The position numbers and the translations under genes are program-made. This document shows positions 34,037 to 42,622 of a DNA stretch of 64,000 bases, piece after piece. This stretch comes from G963666705 sp963666705 (GTDB taxonomy: Bacteria; Pseudomonadota; Alphaproteobacteria; CADEGL01): the NCBI GenBank assembly GCA_963666705.2, contig CAXXKO010000024.1, positions 276,961-340,960 of the forward strand, written 5' to 3'. The notes beneath the pieces are model-generated. The model saw only the letters and a program-made list of their open reading frames with translations. It made no database searches and was not told where the DNA came from. Each line of letters starts with the position of its first letter. Positions within the stretch are counted from its first letter, which is position 1.

Positions 34037-34903
34037 TCAGGCCGGCAGGTCGTCCTTGCCGCGCAAGGGGATCATGGCGGATTTGAGCTTGGCAAGGGCC
34101 ACCGCCTCGAGCTGACGGACACGCTCCTTGGAGAGGCCGAGCTCGCCGGCGAGGGCGGCGAATGTCGCCTTGGCCTCGTCGAGGTAGCGCTTGCGGATGA
34201 TGACCTGCTCGCGCGGGCTCAGGGACTCCATGGCGCGGCCCAGGAGGTCGCGCCAGAAGCGGCCCTCGCTCTCCGCCGCCAGCGCCTCCTCGGGGTTGGC
34301 GCGCTCGTCCGCCACCCGGTCCAGCCAGTCCTCCTTGACCTGCCCGCCCGGGCGGGCGTTGAGCGACCAGTCCGCGCTTGCCGCGCGCCGGGCCATGGTG
34401 AAGACGTCGCGCACCGGAATGCCGAAGCGCTTCGACAGGCGCTCGGCCATATCGTCGCTCAGGGCATCGGCGCCCCCCAACACGTCGTCCTTGAGCTTGC
34501 GCAGGTTGAGGAAGAGCGACTTCTGCGCCGCCGTGGTGCTGACCCGGACGAGGGACCAGGAGCGCACCACGTATTCCTGCATCGAGGCGCGGATCCACCA
34601 CATGGCATAGGTCGAGAGCCGCGCGTCGCGCTCGGGGTTGAAGCGGCGCACCGCATGGATGAGGCCGATGGTGCCCTCCTGCACCAGATCCGCCATGGGC
34701 AGGCCGTAGCTGCGGTAGGTGCGGGCGATGCGGATGACGAAGCGCAGGTGACTGGCGACGAGGCGGGCCGAGGCGGCGGCATCGCCACGCCGGCTGCGCC
34801 GGGCGAGCGACAGCTCCTCCTCCCGGCTGAGCATGGGCTGGCGCCGGACATCCTTGATAAAGCTTGCCGCAAGGGCGAACCGGCTGTCGCGGACGGCTCT
34901 CAT
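34037..34903 (-). CDS. rpoH: RNA polymerase sigma-32 (heat-shock) factor
   Basis: A 288-residue sigma-70-family factor. Region 2 reads RLVASHLRFVIRIARTYRS...DLVQEGTIGLIHAVRRF and ends in YAMWWIRASMQEYV. A Q-K-S-LFLNLRKLK stretch matches the RpoH box. Region 4 is LSPREQVIIRKRYL...LAGELGLSKERVRQLEA. ATG 34903 is preceded by GGGAGG (GTG 34906 is also possible). It directs transcription of heat-shock genes. The TetR regulator next door is divergent. Confidence 0.9.
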   Translation of the reverse strand: MRAVRDSRFALAASFIKDVRRQPMLSREEELSLARRSRRGDAAASARLVASHLRFVIRIARTYRSYGLPMADLVQEGTIGLIHAVRRFNPERDARLSTYAMWWIRASMQEYVVRSWSLVRVSTTAAQKSLFLNLRKLKDDVLGGADALSDDMAERLSKRFGIPVRDVFTMARRAASADWSLNARPGGQVKEDWLDRVADERANPEEALAAESEGRFWRDLLGRAMESLSPREQVIIRKRYLDEAKATFAALAGELGLSKERVRQLEAVALAKLKSAMIPLRGKDDLPA

Positions 34904-35083
34904 CACATCGCCTCCCCCCCCGGAAGCCGACAATCGCACAGGCTCGGAGGAAGTCAAACCGGTTTTTGCCGGCGCGATCCGACCCCACGGAGGGGTTTCG
35001 GCCCCGGGCCGAAGCTGGCACACTATGGCCGTGACGAGCGCTCGGGCGGCAGGTGGCGAGCTCAACACCGATGGGAGAGGGTC

Positions 35084-35716
35084 ATGGTTCGAAGAGCGGA
35101 GATTCCGGATCATATCGTCGATAGCGCCCTGCGGCTCGCCGCGACCGACGGCTGGCGGCGCATCACTCTGCGCGACATCGCGGCCGAGGTCGGCCTCTCC
35201 CTCGCGCAAGTGCATGCCGTCCACCGGTCGAAATCCGCGATCCTCGCCGCGTTCGTCCGCCGCGTCGACGATGCGGTGCTGCCCGAGGACGATGCGGAGA
35301 TCCTGGCCGAGCCGTCCCGCGACCGCCTCTTCGACCTGGTGATGCGGCGCCTGGACGCCATGGCACCGCACAAGGAGGGGGTGGCCGCGGTCGTGCGCGA
35401 CCTCATGGTCGATCCCGCCTGGGCGCTATGCCACGCGCCCACCTTCATGCGGTCGATGGATTGGATGCTCGAGGTCGCCGGCCTCGCCGCGGGCGGGTGC
35501 CGGGGCAGGGTGCGCGCCGCCGGGCTCGGGGCCGTCTATCTGGCGACCTTGCGGGTCTGGTTCACGGACGACAGCCCCGACATGGCGCGCACCATGGCCA
35601 CGCTCGACCGCCAGCTTCGCCGCGTCGATGCGCTGGCCCGGGCGGCGAGAAGGCCCCGGCGCGCCTGGGCGGCGCGGGGCCCGGAGCCGGACGAGGCCGC
35701 GCCCGCCGACGCATGA
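35084..35716 (+). CDS. TetR/AcrR family transcriptional regulator
   Basis: A 210-residue regulator. The N-terminal helix-turn-helix is ITLRDIAAEVGLSLAQVHAVHRSKSAILAAF (split here by helix boundaries), and the C-terminal ligand domain is diverged. ATG 35084 follows GGGAGAGG. The C-terminus is Arg/Pro/Ala-rich. It is upstream of the phasin gene and could sense a lipid or acyl compound, but nothing in the sequence shows its target. Confidence 0.82.
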   Translation: MVRRAEIPDHIVDSALRLAATDGWRRITLRDIAAEVGLSLAQVHAVHRSKSAILAAFVRRVDDAVLPEDDAEILAEPSRDRLFDLVMRRLDAMAPHKEGVAAVVRDLMVDPAWALCHAPTFMRSMDWMLEVAGLAAGGCRGRVRAAGLGAVYLATLRVWFTDDSPDMARTMATLDRQLRRVDALARAARRPRRAWAARGPEPDEAAPADA

Positions 35717-35746
35717 GCGCCCCGCCGACCCGCCGACCACGCTTTT

Positions 35747-35846
35747 TGCAGCGCACCAAAATTATTAGAATTGCTGCACTGCAAAATAATCATTGACAGG
35801 GCCAGCAGCCTGCGCCATATCTCCTATCACATGTTGCAGTGCAGCA
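35747..35846 (+). promoter_or_regulatory. Phasin promoter with PhaR-like TGCA operator sites
   Basis: Three TGCAG-rich sites lie here: TGCAGCGCA (35747-35755), TGCTGCACTGCA (35772-35783) and TTGCAGTGCAGCA (35834-35846). The 9-mers TGCACTGCA and TGCAGTGCA are reverse complements. A consensus -35 TTGACA (35793-35798) sits between them, with a weak -10 candidate near 35816. PhaR repressors of polyhydroxyalkanoate synthesis are known to bind CTGC/GCAG-type repeats upstream of phasin genes. Confidence 0.65.
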
Positions 35847-35894
35847 TAAACCTTCGTACGGCTCAACACCGTCACTGATACTGGAGAGTGGACA

Positions 35895-36332
35895 ATGGCT
35901 AAGAAGGGCAACCCCTTCCTCGATATGGACGTCACCAAGGTCATGGGCGATTTCAAGGTCCCGCGGATGGACCTCGAGGCGTTGATGGCCTATCACCGCA
36001 AGAATTTCGACACCTTCGCAGCCGTCAACCGCGTCGCGGTCGAGGGCTTTCAGGCCATGGCCCGCTGTCAGGGCGAGATCGCGCGCTCGAGCGTCGAGTC
36101 CTGCGGCAAGGCCGCCACGGACATCCTCGCCGCCGGCACGCAGGAGGAGAAGGCCGCGCAGCAGGCCGATTTCCTCAATGCCGGCTTCGCCGCCGCGCTC
36201 GCCAACTATCAGACCCTGACCGAGACGGTCAATGTCGCGGCGGCCAAGGCCACCGACGTGATCGCCAAGCGCGTCACCGAGAGCCTCGACGAGGCCAAGG
36301 GCTTCGTCGCACAGAACGGCGCGGCCAAGTAA
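35895..36332 (+). CDS. Phasin family protein
   Basis: A 145-residue helical granule-coating protein. Characteristic stretches are VPRMDLEALMAYHRKNFDTFAAVNRVAVEGFQAMARCQ and the C-terminal AAAKATDVIAKRVTESLDEAKGF helix. Phasins coat polyhydroxyalkanoate granules and control their size. The promoter carries PhaR-like sites and a strong terminator follows, so it is a single-gene unit. Confidence 0.9.
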   Translation: MAKKGNPFLDMDVTKVMGDFKVPRMDLEALMAYHRKNFDTFAAVNRVAVEGFQAMARCQGEIARSSVESCGKAATDILAAGTQEEKAAQQADFLNAGFAAALANYQTLTETVNVAAAKATDVIAKRVTESLDEAKGFVAQNGAAK

Positions 36333-36360
36333 AGCCTCCCCCCAGGTTGCGTCGTCGCAA

Positions 36361-36387
36361 GGGGCCGCCCGCGAGGGCGGCCCCTTT
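36361..36387 (+). terminator. Rho-independent terminator after the phasin gene
   Basis: GGGGCCGCCC, a GCGA tetraloop, GGGCGGCCCC, then TTT: a perfect 10-bp GC stem 28 bp after the phasin stop. Confidence 0.88.
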
Positions 36388-36470
36388 ACGATTCGCGCGC
36401 CGTTGCGACGCCGGGGCGCGCAGTGTTATACGCCCGGCACGGGGTTTACGGGGCTCGTGGGGGCGGCGGC

Positions 36471-36809
36471 ATGATGACGATCTCGTTCGCGGATTTCGAG
36501 GCGGTGGACATCCGCGTCGGCACCATCGTCGAGGCCGCGCCCTTCCCGGAGGCGCGCCGCCCGGCCTACCGGCTCAAGGTCGATTTCGGCCCCGAGATCG
36601 GCGTCAAGAAGACCTCGGCCCAGATCACCGTGCACTACGCGCTCGAATCCCTGGTCGGCCGCCAGGTGGCCGCCGTGGTCAACTTCCCGCCCAAGCAGAT
36701 CGGCCCGGTCATGTCCGAGGTCCTGGTCCTGGGCTTTCCCGACGGCGACGGCGAGGTGGTCATGGTCGGCCCCGGCCACCCCGTCCCCAACGGCGGCAAG
36801 CTCTACTAG
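36471..36809 (+). CDS. csaA: CsaA-like tRNA-binding domain protein
   Basis: A 112-residue OB-fold protein: FEAVDIRVGTIVEAAPFPEARRPAYRLKVDFG, KKTSAQITVHY, VVNFPPKQIG and a C-terminal PNGGKLY. The family (CsaA/YgjH) binds tRNA or acts as an export-related chaperone. ATG 36471 (the first of two adjacent ATGs) follows a G-rich ribosome-binding site. Confidence 0.9.
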   Translation: MMTISFADFEAVDIRVGTIVEAAPFPEARRPAYRLKVDFGPEIGVKKTSAQITVHYALESLVGRQVAAVVNFPPKQIGPVMSEVLVLGFPDGDGEVVMVGPGHPVPNGGKLY

Positions 36810-36831
36810 TGGATCGAACGCGACAAAAGAG

Positions 36832-36975
36832 TCCCCCCCTCCCCTTGGGGAGAGGGTCGGGGTGAGGGGGTGCGCGTCGGCGCGTTATTAAGAGTCTTTC
36901 CGCCGCCTGCCGGCGGCCACGCCCTCACCCGGCGCGTGCCGCGCGCCACCCTCTCCCCCCAAGGGAAGAGGCGGG
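36832..36975. repeat. Intergenic inverted repeat of CCCTCTCCCC type
   Basis: A left arm CCCTCCCCTTGGGGAGAGGG with GGGGTGAGGG (about 36836-36870) is mirrored by CCCTCACCC...CCACCCTCTCCCC and AAGGGAAGAGG (about 36922-36970). Each arm is also partly self-complementary. It resembles the dispersed palindromic repeats common in GC-rich proteobacteria and lies between convergent genes, where it could act as a terminator. Confidence 0.65.
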
Positions 36976-37020
36976 GAGAGGGTTATAAGCGTCAGACTCG
37001 AACCACTAGCGCCCCGCGCA

Positions 37021-38028
37021 CTACACCCGGCCCTTGCCCTCGGGGTTGGCGATCGTCCCCATCACGTCCATGGCCAGGCGCACGGCGACCCGGGCGCTCA
37101 TGTTCGCCAGGTCGTAGACGGGGCTGCACTCGGTGATGACGTAGGCGGCGATGCCCTTGCGCGCGAAGGCGCGGGCGAAGCGGATCATCTCGCGCGGGGT
37201 GAGGCCGCCGCACTCGGGCGTGGTGACGCCGGGGACGAAGCCCTGGTCCATGCAGTCGAGGTCGGTATGGAGGACGACCTTCTCCACATCGTCGGTCCAG
37301 ACACGCTCGATGACCTGGTCGATGACCCGGTCCACGCCCTGTTCCTCGATGTCCCAGATGGTGAACATGAGGATGTCGTGCTCATCCACGAATGCACGCT
37401 CCTGGGGCGGGTTGAGCGCGCCGTTGATGCCGACCAGCGCGATGTTGCCGCAGTTGGGCAGCTCGGCCGTGCGGCTCACCGGGCAGGCGTGGTTGAGCTT
37501 CTCGCCGCCCACGTCGCTGGCCGTGTCCATGTGCGAATCGAAATGGATATAGCCGATCTTCTTGCCCTCGGAGCAGGAGCGCGCGAGGGCCGCCGTCACC
37601 GGGATGGGGCAGGAATCGTCGCCGCCGAAGACGAAGGGGACCGCGCCCGCATCGACGATGTTGGTGATGCATTCCTCGGCCCGGTCGAAGGTGCGCCGGG
37701 CGTTCCCGGGGATGATCTGCACGTCGCCGCAATCGACCAGGCCCAAGGCGTCGAAGAGGTCGACCTGGAACTCGCCATGGTGGCTGATGTAATGGTCGGT
37801 GGCGGTGCGGATGGCCCTCGGCCCCATGGAAGTGCCTGGCCGGCAGGTGTTGGTGTGCTCCCACGGCAGGCCGAGCACCGCGGCCTTGGCCCCGTGGGCG
37901 CGCAGCTCCGCCTCCACCGGCGGCACCACGGCACCCTTGAGGAAGGAGGGGATGCCCGAGATCAGGTGGCTCGGGAAATCGTCCTGGCCTTCGCGCCTGC
38001 CATAGGTCAGGTAGCTGTTGTGCGCCAT
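37021..38028 (-). CDS. Ureohydrolase (agmatinase/arginase family)
   Basis: A 335-residue binuclear-metal amidinohydrolase-fold enzyme. Metal-motif positions: FGGDDSCP (usually GGDHS), FDSHMDTASD (DxHxD) and DLDCMDQGFVPGVTTPECGGLT (DxDxxD). The first His ligand is replaced by Asp, so metal content and substrate may differ from true agmatinase. Candidates include guanidino acids or other guanidines. ATG 38028 follows GGAGAG. It lies inside the IS1182-flanked segment. Confidence 0.82.
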   Translation of the reverse strand: MAHNSYLTYGRREGQDDFPSHLISGIPSFLKGAVVPPVEAELRAHGAKAAVLGLPWEHTNTCRPGTSMGPRAIRTATDHYISHHGEFQVDLFDALGLVDCGDVQIIPGNARRTFDRAEECITNIVDAGAVPFVFGGDDSCPIPVTAALARSCSEGKKIGYIHFDSHMDTASDVGGEKLNHACPVSRTAELPNCGNIALVGINGALNPPQERAFVDEHDILMFTIWDIEEQGVDRVIDQVIERVWTDDVEKVVLHTDLDCMDQGFVPGVTTPECGGLTPREMIRFARAFARKGIAAYVITECSPVYDLANMSARVAVRLAMDVMGTIANPEGKGRV

Positions 38029-38075
38029 GTCGGTCTCTCCTGTTATATTCGGGTCCTGGGGTGTCGGGACACTAG

Positions 38076-39599
38076 GAGCCTGTCCGAGAATTCGGATTTG
38101 GCTCGACGTGGGTATCGGAGTGTGATTCGTTAAACGGCATGAGCAAAACCTTTCGAGCTTGGGACGTGGATCAGGTCTGGCTGTTGCCGGCTTCGGTCCA
38201 TGACTTCGTGCCGGCGGGACACGCGGCGCACCTGGTGCGGGATGCGGTGCGCGAGAGCCTGGACCTGTCGGCGATCTTTGCGGCCTATGGCGAGGCGCGC
38301 GGCCAGCCGCCCTACCACCCGGTGATGATGGTGGCGCTGTTGCTGTACGCCTACAGCGTCGGCGTCTATTCGTCGCGCCGCATCGCCAGGGGGTGTGAGG
38401 AGCGCGTCGACTTCATGGCGGTGACGGGGATGCAGCGGCCCGACTTCCGCACCATCTCGGATTTCCGCAAGCGCCATCTCGCGGCGCTGTCGGGGCTGTT
38501 CGCGCAGGTGCTGGCCCTGTGCCGCCGGGCGGGGCTGGTCAAGCTCGGCCATGTGGCGCTGGACGGCACCAAGATCAAGGCCAACGCCTCCAAGCACAAG
38601 GCGATGTCTTACGCCCGCATGGTCAGGGCGGAGGCCGGGCTCGAGGCGGTGGTCGAGAGCTGGCTCGATCGGGCGGCGGCGGCCGATGCGGCGGAGGACG
38701 AGGCGTTGGGGGTCGCGGCGCGGGGCGACGAGATGCCGGCCTGGGTCGCCGACAAGGCCAAGCGTCTGGCCAAGATTCGCGAGGCCAAGGCCGCCCTGGA
38801 GGCCGAGGCGCGGGACGCGGCCGCGCGCGCCGCCCAGACGCGGGCGCCGAAGCGCCCGGGACCCAAGCCCAAGCCGCCGGCGGATGTGCCGGCGGACAAG
38901 GCGCAGCGCAACTTCACCGACCCCGAGAGCCGCATCCTCAAGACCAAGGACGGCTTCATCCAGGGCTATAATGCCCAGGCCGCGGTCGATGCCAAACGCC
39001 AGATCATCGTCGCCCACGCCCTGACCGATTCGACCAGCGACCAGGGCCAGCTCGAACCCCTGATCGACGCCATCGAAGCCAACCTCGGGCGGCGTCCCAG
39101 GGAGATATCGGCGGACGCCGGCTACTGCTCGAAGGCGAACCTGGAGGCCGCCGATAGGCGGGGCATCAAGCCCTACATCGCGACCGGGCGGCAAAAGCAC
39201 GGCCAAGCCGCCGCCGTGGGCCCGCGCGCCGCGCCGCCCGGCGGCCGGGTCGCGGCCATGGCGGCCACCCTCAGGCGCGCCGGGCGCCGCAGCCGCTACC
39301 GCCTGCGCAAGCAGACCGTCGAGCCGGTGTTCGGCCAGATCAAGCAGGCCCGGGGCTTCCGTCAGTTCCTGCTGCGCGGCCGTGAGAAGGTCACATGCGA
39401 ATGGGCGATGATCTGCACCGCCCACAACCTGGCCAAGCTCGCCGTCGCCCAAGCGCCATGAGACGCCGAGACCAATCATGCCTCTCGCCGCGCCAAGCCC
39501 CTGAAGGCAACCACCCATGAGCCAAACCACCAAAATCACGACAAGACCACTCGCCATCACCCCAATGCTTGCCAACAACATCAAATCTCGGACAGGCTC
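38076..39599 (+). mobile_element. IS1182-type insertion sequence, copy 2, 1524 bp
   Basis: Same length, ends and gene as copy 1 at 29487-31010 but inverted. It is flanked by CTAG at 38072-38075 and 39600-39603. Its right-hand CTAG is also the left end of the MITE, so this element jumped into the MITE boundary. Confidence 0.9.
38139..39461 (+). CDS. IS1182 family transposase (copy 2)
   Basis: A 440-residue protein whose translation is the same as copy 1 at 29625-30947. ATG 38139. Intact DDE core (DGTKIKANASKH, ISADAGYCS, EPVFGQIK). Confidence 0.92.
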   Translation: MSKTFRAWDVDQVWLLPASVHDFVPAGHAAHLVRDAVRESLDLSAIFAAYGEARGQPPYHPVMMVALLLYAYSVGVYSSRRIARGCEERVDFMAVTGMQRPDFRTISDFRKRHLAALSGLFAQVLALCRRAGLVKLGHVALDGTKIKANASKHKAMSYARMVRAEAGLEAVVESWLDRAAAADAAEDEALGVAARGDEMPAWVADKAKRLAKIREAKAALEAEARDAAARAAQTRAPKRPGPKPKPPADVPADKAQRNFTDPESRILKTKDGFIQGYNAQAAVDAKRQIIVAHALTDSTSDQGQLEPLIDAIEANLGRRPREISADAGYCSKANLEAADRRGIKPYIATGRQKHGQAAAVGPRAAPPGGRVAAMAATLRRAGRRSRYRLRKQTVEPVFGQIKQARGFRQFLLRGREKVTCEWAMICTAHNLAKLAVAQAP

Positions 39600-39869
39600 C
39601 TAGTACCCACTTTCATAATTCCGTGTACCATACGATCGCTTTTCCCGTCTCCTCGGCAGGAGGGGGTGCGCCGGCGATGCCGGGGCATCGTCAAGCATCC
39701 TCGACACCTCGAGGGGGCGGGAAAAGCGACCGGTCGGGCGGCGCCCCGAGGCCCCCGGACGTCGTCGCGCGCCGCTTGTGATGCCCCGGCATCACGGCGC
39801 GCCACCCTCCTAGCCGGGAACCTCGGGGCGCCGTCGTATGGCACGCGGAATTATGAAAGTGGGTACTAG
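39600..39869. mobile_element. 270-bp MITE with 36-bp terminal inverted repeats
   Basis: The left end (39600-39635) starts CTAGTACCCACTTTCATAAT; the right end (39834-39869) is its complement with only two mismatches in 36. The interior is GC-rich, partly palindromic and non-coding. The outer CTAG at the right end includes the TAG stop of the neighbouring ABC ATPase. No transposase with matching ends is in the window, so it would depend on one elsewhere. Confidence 0.85.
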
Positions 39870-40942
39870 CGATCGAGCAACACCACGTCGTCTGCCTTGG
39901 CGGTGATTTCGATTCCCTGGCCGACCGCGATTTCGGTGGCCGAGGGCAGCTCGAGCAGGAGCGCGGGAACCTCGCCCGCTTCGCACCTGGCAGTCACCTT
40001 GAGGTGGCTGCCCTGGAACACGATCTCGGTGACGCGCGCGCGGCCGAGGGCGAGGCGCGCCCCGTCATCGGCGGGGCCGAGCGAGAGCTGCTCGGGCCGC
40101 AAGCTCAACGAGACGTCCGTCCCCGCCGCCGCCTTGGCATCGGCCGCGATGGCCCATTCGCCCAACGGCGTTGCGACGCGGGCCGTGCCGCCCGCCGCCG
40201 CCGTCACCCGGCCCGGGATCAGGTTGCTCTCGCCCATGAAGGTGGCGGTGAAGAGGCTCGCGGGCCGGAGATAGACGCGCCGCGGCGGTCCCATGTCCTC
40301 GATCCGCCCGTGGTTCAGCACCACGACCGTGTCGGCGACGCTCATGGCCTCGTCCTGGTCGTGGGTCACGTGGATGAAGGTCGTGCCGAGTTGTTTCTGG
40401 ATATGGACCAGCTCGATCTGCATCTGGCGCCGCAAGGCCAGGTCGAGGGCGCCCAGCGGCTCGTCCAGCAGCAGCACCGTCGGGCGCACGGCGATGGCGC
40501 GGGCCAGCGCCACGCGCTGGCGCTGGCCGCCCGAGAGCTGGTGGATGGAGCGCCGGCCGAAGCCTTCGAGGCCGACGAGGTGCAGCACCTCCTCGACGCG
40601 GCCCCCGCGCTCGGCCCGCGGCACCTTGTGCATGGCGAGGCCGAAGGCGACGTTCGACGCGACGCTCATGTGCGGGAAGAGGGCGTAGTCCTGGAACACG
40701 GTGGCCGTGGGCCGGCGCGCGGGCGGCAGGCCGGCCACATCCACGCCGTCGATGACGATTCCGCCCGCCGTCGGCGCGACGAAGCCGCCGATGATGTTGA
40801 GGATGGTGGTCTTGCCGCTGCCCGACGGGCCGAGGAGGACGACGAACTCGCCCGGCTCGATTTTGAGGTCCACGGAGGCGACCGCGACCGTCGCGCCATA
40901 CTCCATGCGCACGCCGCGCAGCTCGACGAAGTGCTCAGCCAT
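39866..40942 (-). CDS. potA: Spermidine/putrescine-type ABC transporter ATP-binding protein
   Basis: A 358-residue ABC ATPase. Walker A LLGPSGSGKTT, Q-loop VFQDYALFPH, signature LSGGQRQRVALARA, Walker B LLLDEPLGALD and the H-loop VTHDQDEA are all present, followed by a C-terminal TOBE domain. Length and TOBE domain fit the PotA/OpuA-like group. It is the last gene of a four-gene importer operon and overlaps the upstream permease by 8 bp. The TAG stop is inside the MITE's terminal CTAG. Confidence 0.9.
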   Translation of the reverse strand: MAEHFVELRGVRMEYGATVAVASVDLKIEPGEFVVLLGPSGSGKTTILNIIGGFVAPTAGGIVIDGVDVAGLPPARRPTATVFQDYALFPHMSVASNVAFGLAMHKVPRAERGGRVEEVLHLVGLEGFGRRSIHQLSGGQRQRVALARAIAVRPTVLLLDEPLGALDLALRRQMQIELVHIQKQLGTTFIHVTHDQDEAMSVADTVVVLNHGRIEDMGPPRRVYLRPASLFTATFMGESNLIPGRVTAAAGGTARVATPLGEWAIAADAKAAAGTDVSLSLRPEQLSLGPADDGARLALGRARVTEIVFQGSHLKVTARCEAGEVPALLLELPSATEIAVGQGIEITAKADDVVLLDR

Positions 40943-41723
40943 CGCTCTTCCGCCCCTTGAGGGTGAGGATCACCGCCACCAGCACAAGGGTCATGGAGAT
41001 GGCGAAGACCACCGTGCCGGCGGCGTTGAGCTGCGGGTTCAGGCCCGCGCGCAGCATCTCGAAGATGGTGACCGGCAGGGTCACGTCGAAGCGGCTCAGC
41101 AGGAGGGCGATGATGAACTCGTCCCACGACAGGGTCGCCGACAGGCAGAAGGCGGCGAAGATGGCGGGCCGCATCATCGGCACGGTGACGAGGGCCAGGG
41201 CTTGGAAGTCGCTGGCGCCCAGGTCGTGGGCGGCGCGCTCGATATTGCGCTGATGCTCGCCCAACTGGGAATAGACGATCGCGAAGCAGAGCGGCAGGTT
41301 GATGACCACGTGCCCGATACCAACGGCGAGGAGGGACTTGGGCATCCCCGCCAGGTTGAAGGTGATGAGCAGGCCGAGGCCGATGATCAGGTAGGAGACC
41401 GTGATAGGCGCCATCAGCGCGTAGCGCACGACGCCGCCGAGGCGCGCGCCGCCGCGTGCGAGGCCGTAGGCCGCGAGGAAGCCGAGGATGGTCGCCACCA
41501 GCGAGGAGAGGGCCGCCACCAGGACCGAGTTGCCGAGGGATTCCATGAGCCGGCGGTTGCTGAAGAGCGCGTCGTACCATTGCAGGCTGGGGCCCTTGAA
41601 GGGCGGGACGGGCAAGAGGCCGTCCTGGAACGAGAACAGCACCAGGATGACCACCGGCAGGAAAATGAAGATATAGGCGGCCAGGAGATAGGCGGCGGCG
41701 GGGGCGTGGCGGAGCCAGGGCAT
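40935..41723 (-). CDS. potC: ABC transporter permease, PotC-like
   Basis: A 262-residue inner-membrane permease with about six helices. The cytoplasmic EAA loop reads ERAAHDLGASDFQALALVTVPMMRPAI at about residue 165. ATG 41723 is 2 bp from the stop of the first permease gene. It forms the translocation pore with the PotB-like subunit. Confidence 0.9.
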   Translation of the reverse strand: MPWLRHAPAAAYLLAAYIFIFLPVVILVLFSFQDGLLPVPPFKGPSLQWYDALFSNRRLMESLGNSVLVAALSSLVATILGFLAAYGLARGGARLGGVVRYALMAPITVSYLIIGLGLLITFNLAGMPKSLLAVGIGHVVINLPLCFAIVYSQLGEHQRNIERAAHDLGASDFQALALVTVPMMRPAIFAAFCLSATLSWDEFIIALLLSRFDVTLPVTIFEMLRAGLNPQLNAAGTVVFAISMTLVLVAVILTLKGRKSDG

Positions 41724-41725
41724 GG

Positions 41726-42595
41726 TCAGACCCGGTCCATCTTCAGGTATCTGGCGAAGGCGAGGTAGGTCGCCGTCACCACCACCATGAGGGTCATGCT
41801 CATGGCCGACGCCATGGGGAAGTTCGCGCCGCGCTGGACCTGGAGCATGATGGCCTGGGGCAGCAGCATCTCCTTGCTGCCGCCCAGGATCTGCGGCGTG
41901 ATGTAGTCGCCGATGGTGATCACGAAGGCGAGGAAGGCGCCCACCGCCACCCCCGGCAGGCTGAGCGGCAGGGTGATGCGCGCGAATACCTGGAAGGGGG
42001 AGGCACCGAGGTCGGCGCCCGCCAGACGGTAGGATCGGCTGATCTGCACCAGGTTGGCGTAGATGGTGAGGGTCAGCAGCATGACGAAGAAATGGACGAA
42101 GCCGAGGATCGTGGCGCCGCGGTTGTAGCTCATGGCCAGGGGCTCGTCGATCAGGCCGAGCGAGATGAGCGTCACGTTGATGACGCCGTTCTCCGAGAGG
42201 ATGAGGAGCCAGCTGTAGGAGCGGATCACGTAGGAGGTCCAGAACGGCAGCACCGCCAGGACGAGGGCCACGCGCTGCCAGCGCGCCGGCACCCGGTAGG
42301 CGAGGATATAGGCCAGCGGATAGGCCAGGACGACGCTGATGGCCGCGGTAGTCGCTGCCACGGCGACCGAGTTGCCGAGCGCCTCCAGCAGGTAGCTGCG
42401 GCCGAAGAACTTCGCGTAGTTGACGAACGACCAGTCGGCGACCAGCTTGCCGCCCGTCCGGGTCCAGAAGCTGACCACGAGCATGACGGCGATGGGAGCG
42501 GCGAAGAACACCGCCGTCCATCCGAGTGCGGGAAGGGCGGACAGGCGCGATAGTTCGAGCCCGCCGCCCTTCGTTCTAGTCTTCTGCGCGGCCAT
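41726..42595 (-). CDS. potB: ABC transporter permease, PotB-like
   Basis: A 289-residue permease with about six helices and the EAA loop AGADLGASPFQVFARITLPLSLPG at about residue 200. ATG 42595 is preferred to the TTG one codon upstream. It is between the binding-protein and second permease genes in the importer operon. Confidence 0.9.
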   Translation of the reverse strand: MAAQKTRTKGGGLELSRLSALPALGWTAVFFAAPIAVMLVVSFWTRTGGKLVADWSFVNYAKFFGRSYLLEALGNSVAVAATTAAISVVLAYPLAYILAYRVPARWQRVALVLAVLPFWTSYVIRSYSWLLILSENGVINVTLISLGLIDEPLAMSYNRGATILGFVHFFVMLLTLTIYANLVQISRSYRLAGADLGASPFQVFARITLPLSLPGVAVGAFLAFVITIGDYITPQILGGSKEMLLPQAIMLQVQRGANFPMASAMSMTLMVVVTATYLAFARYLKMDRV

Positions 42596-42622
42596 CAACG
42601 CGCCGCATCAAGTCCGCACGCT

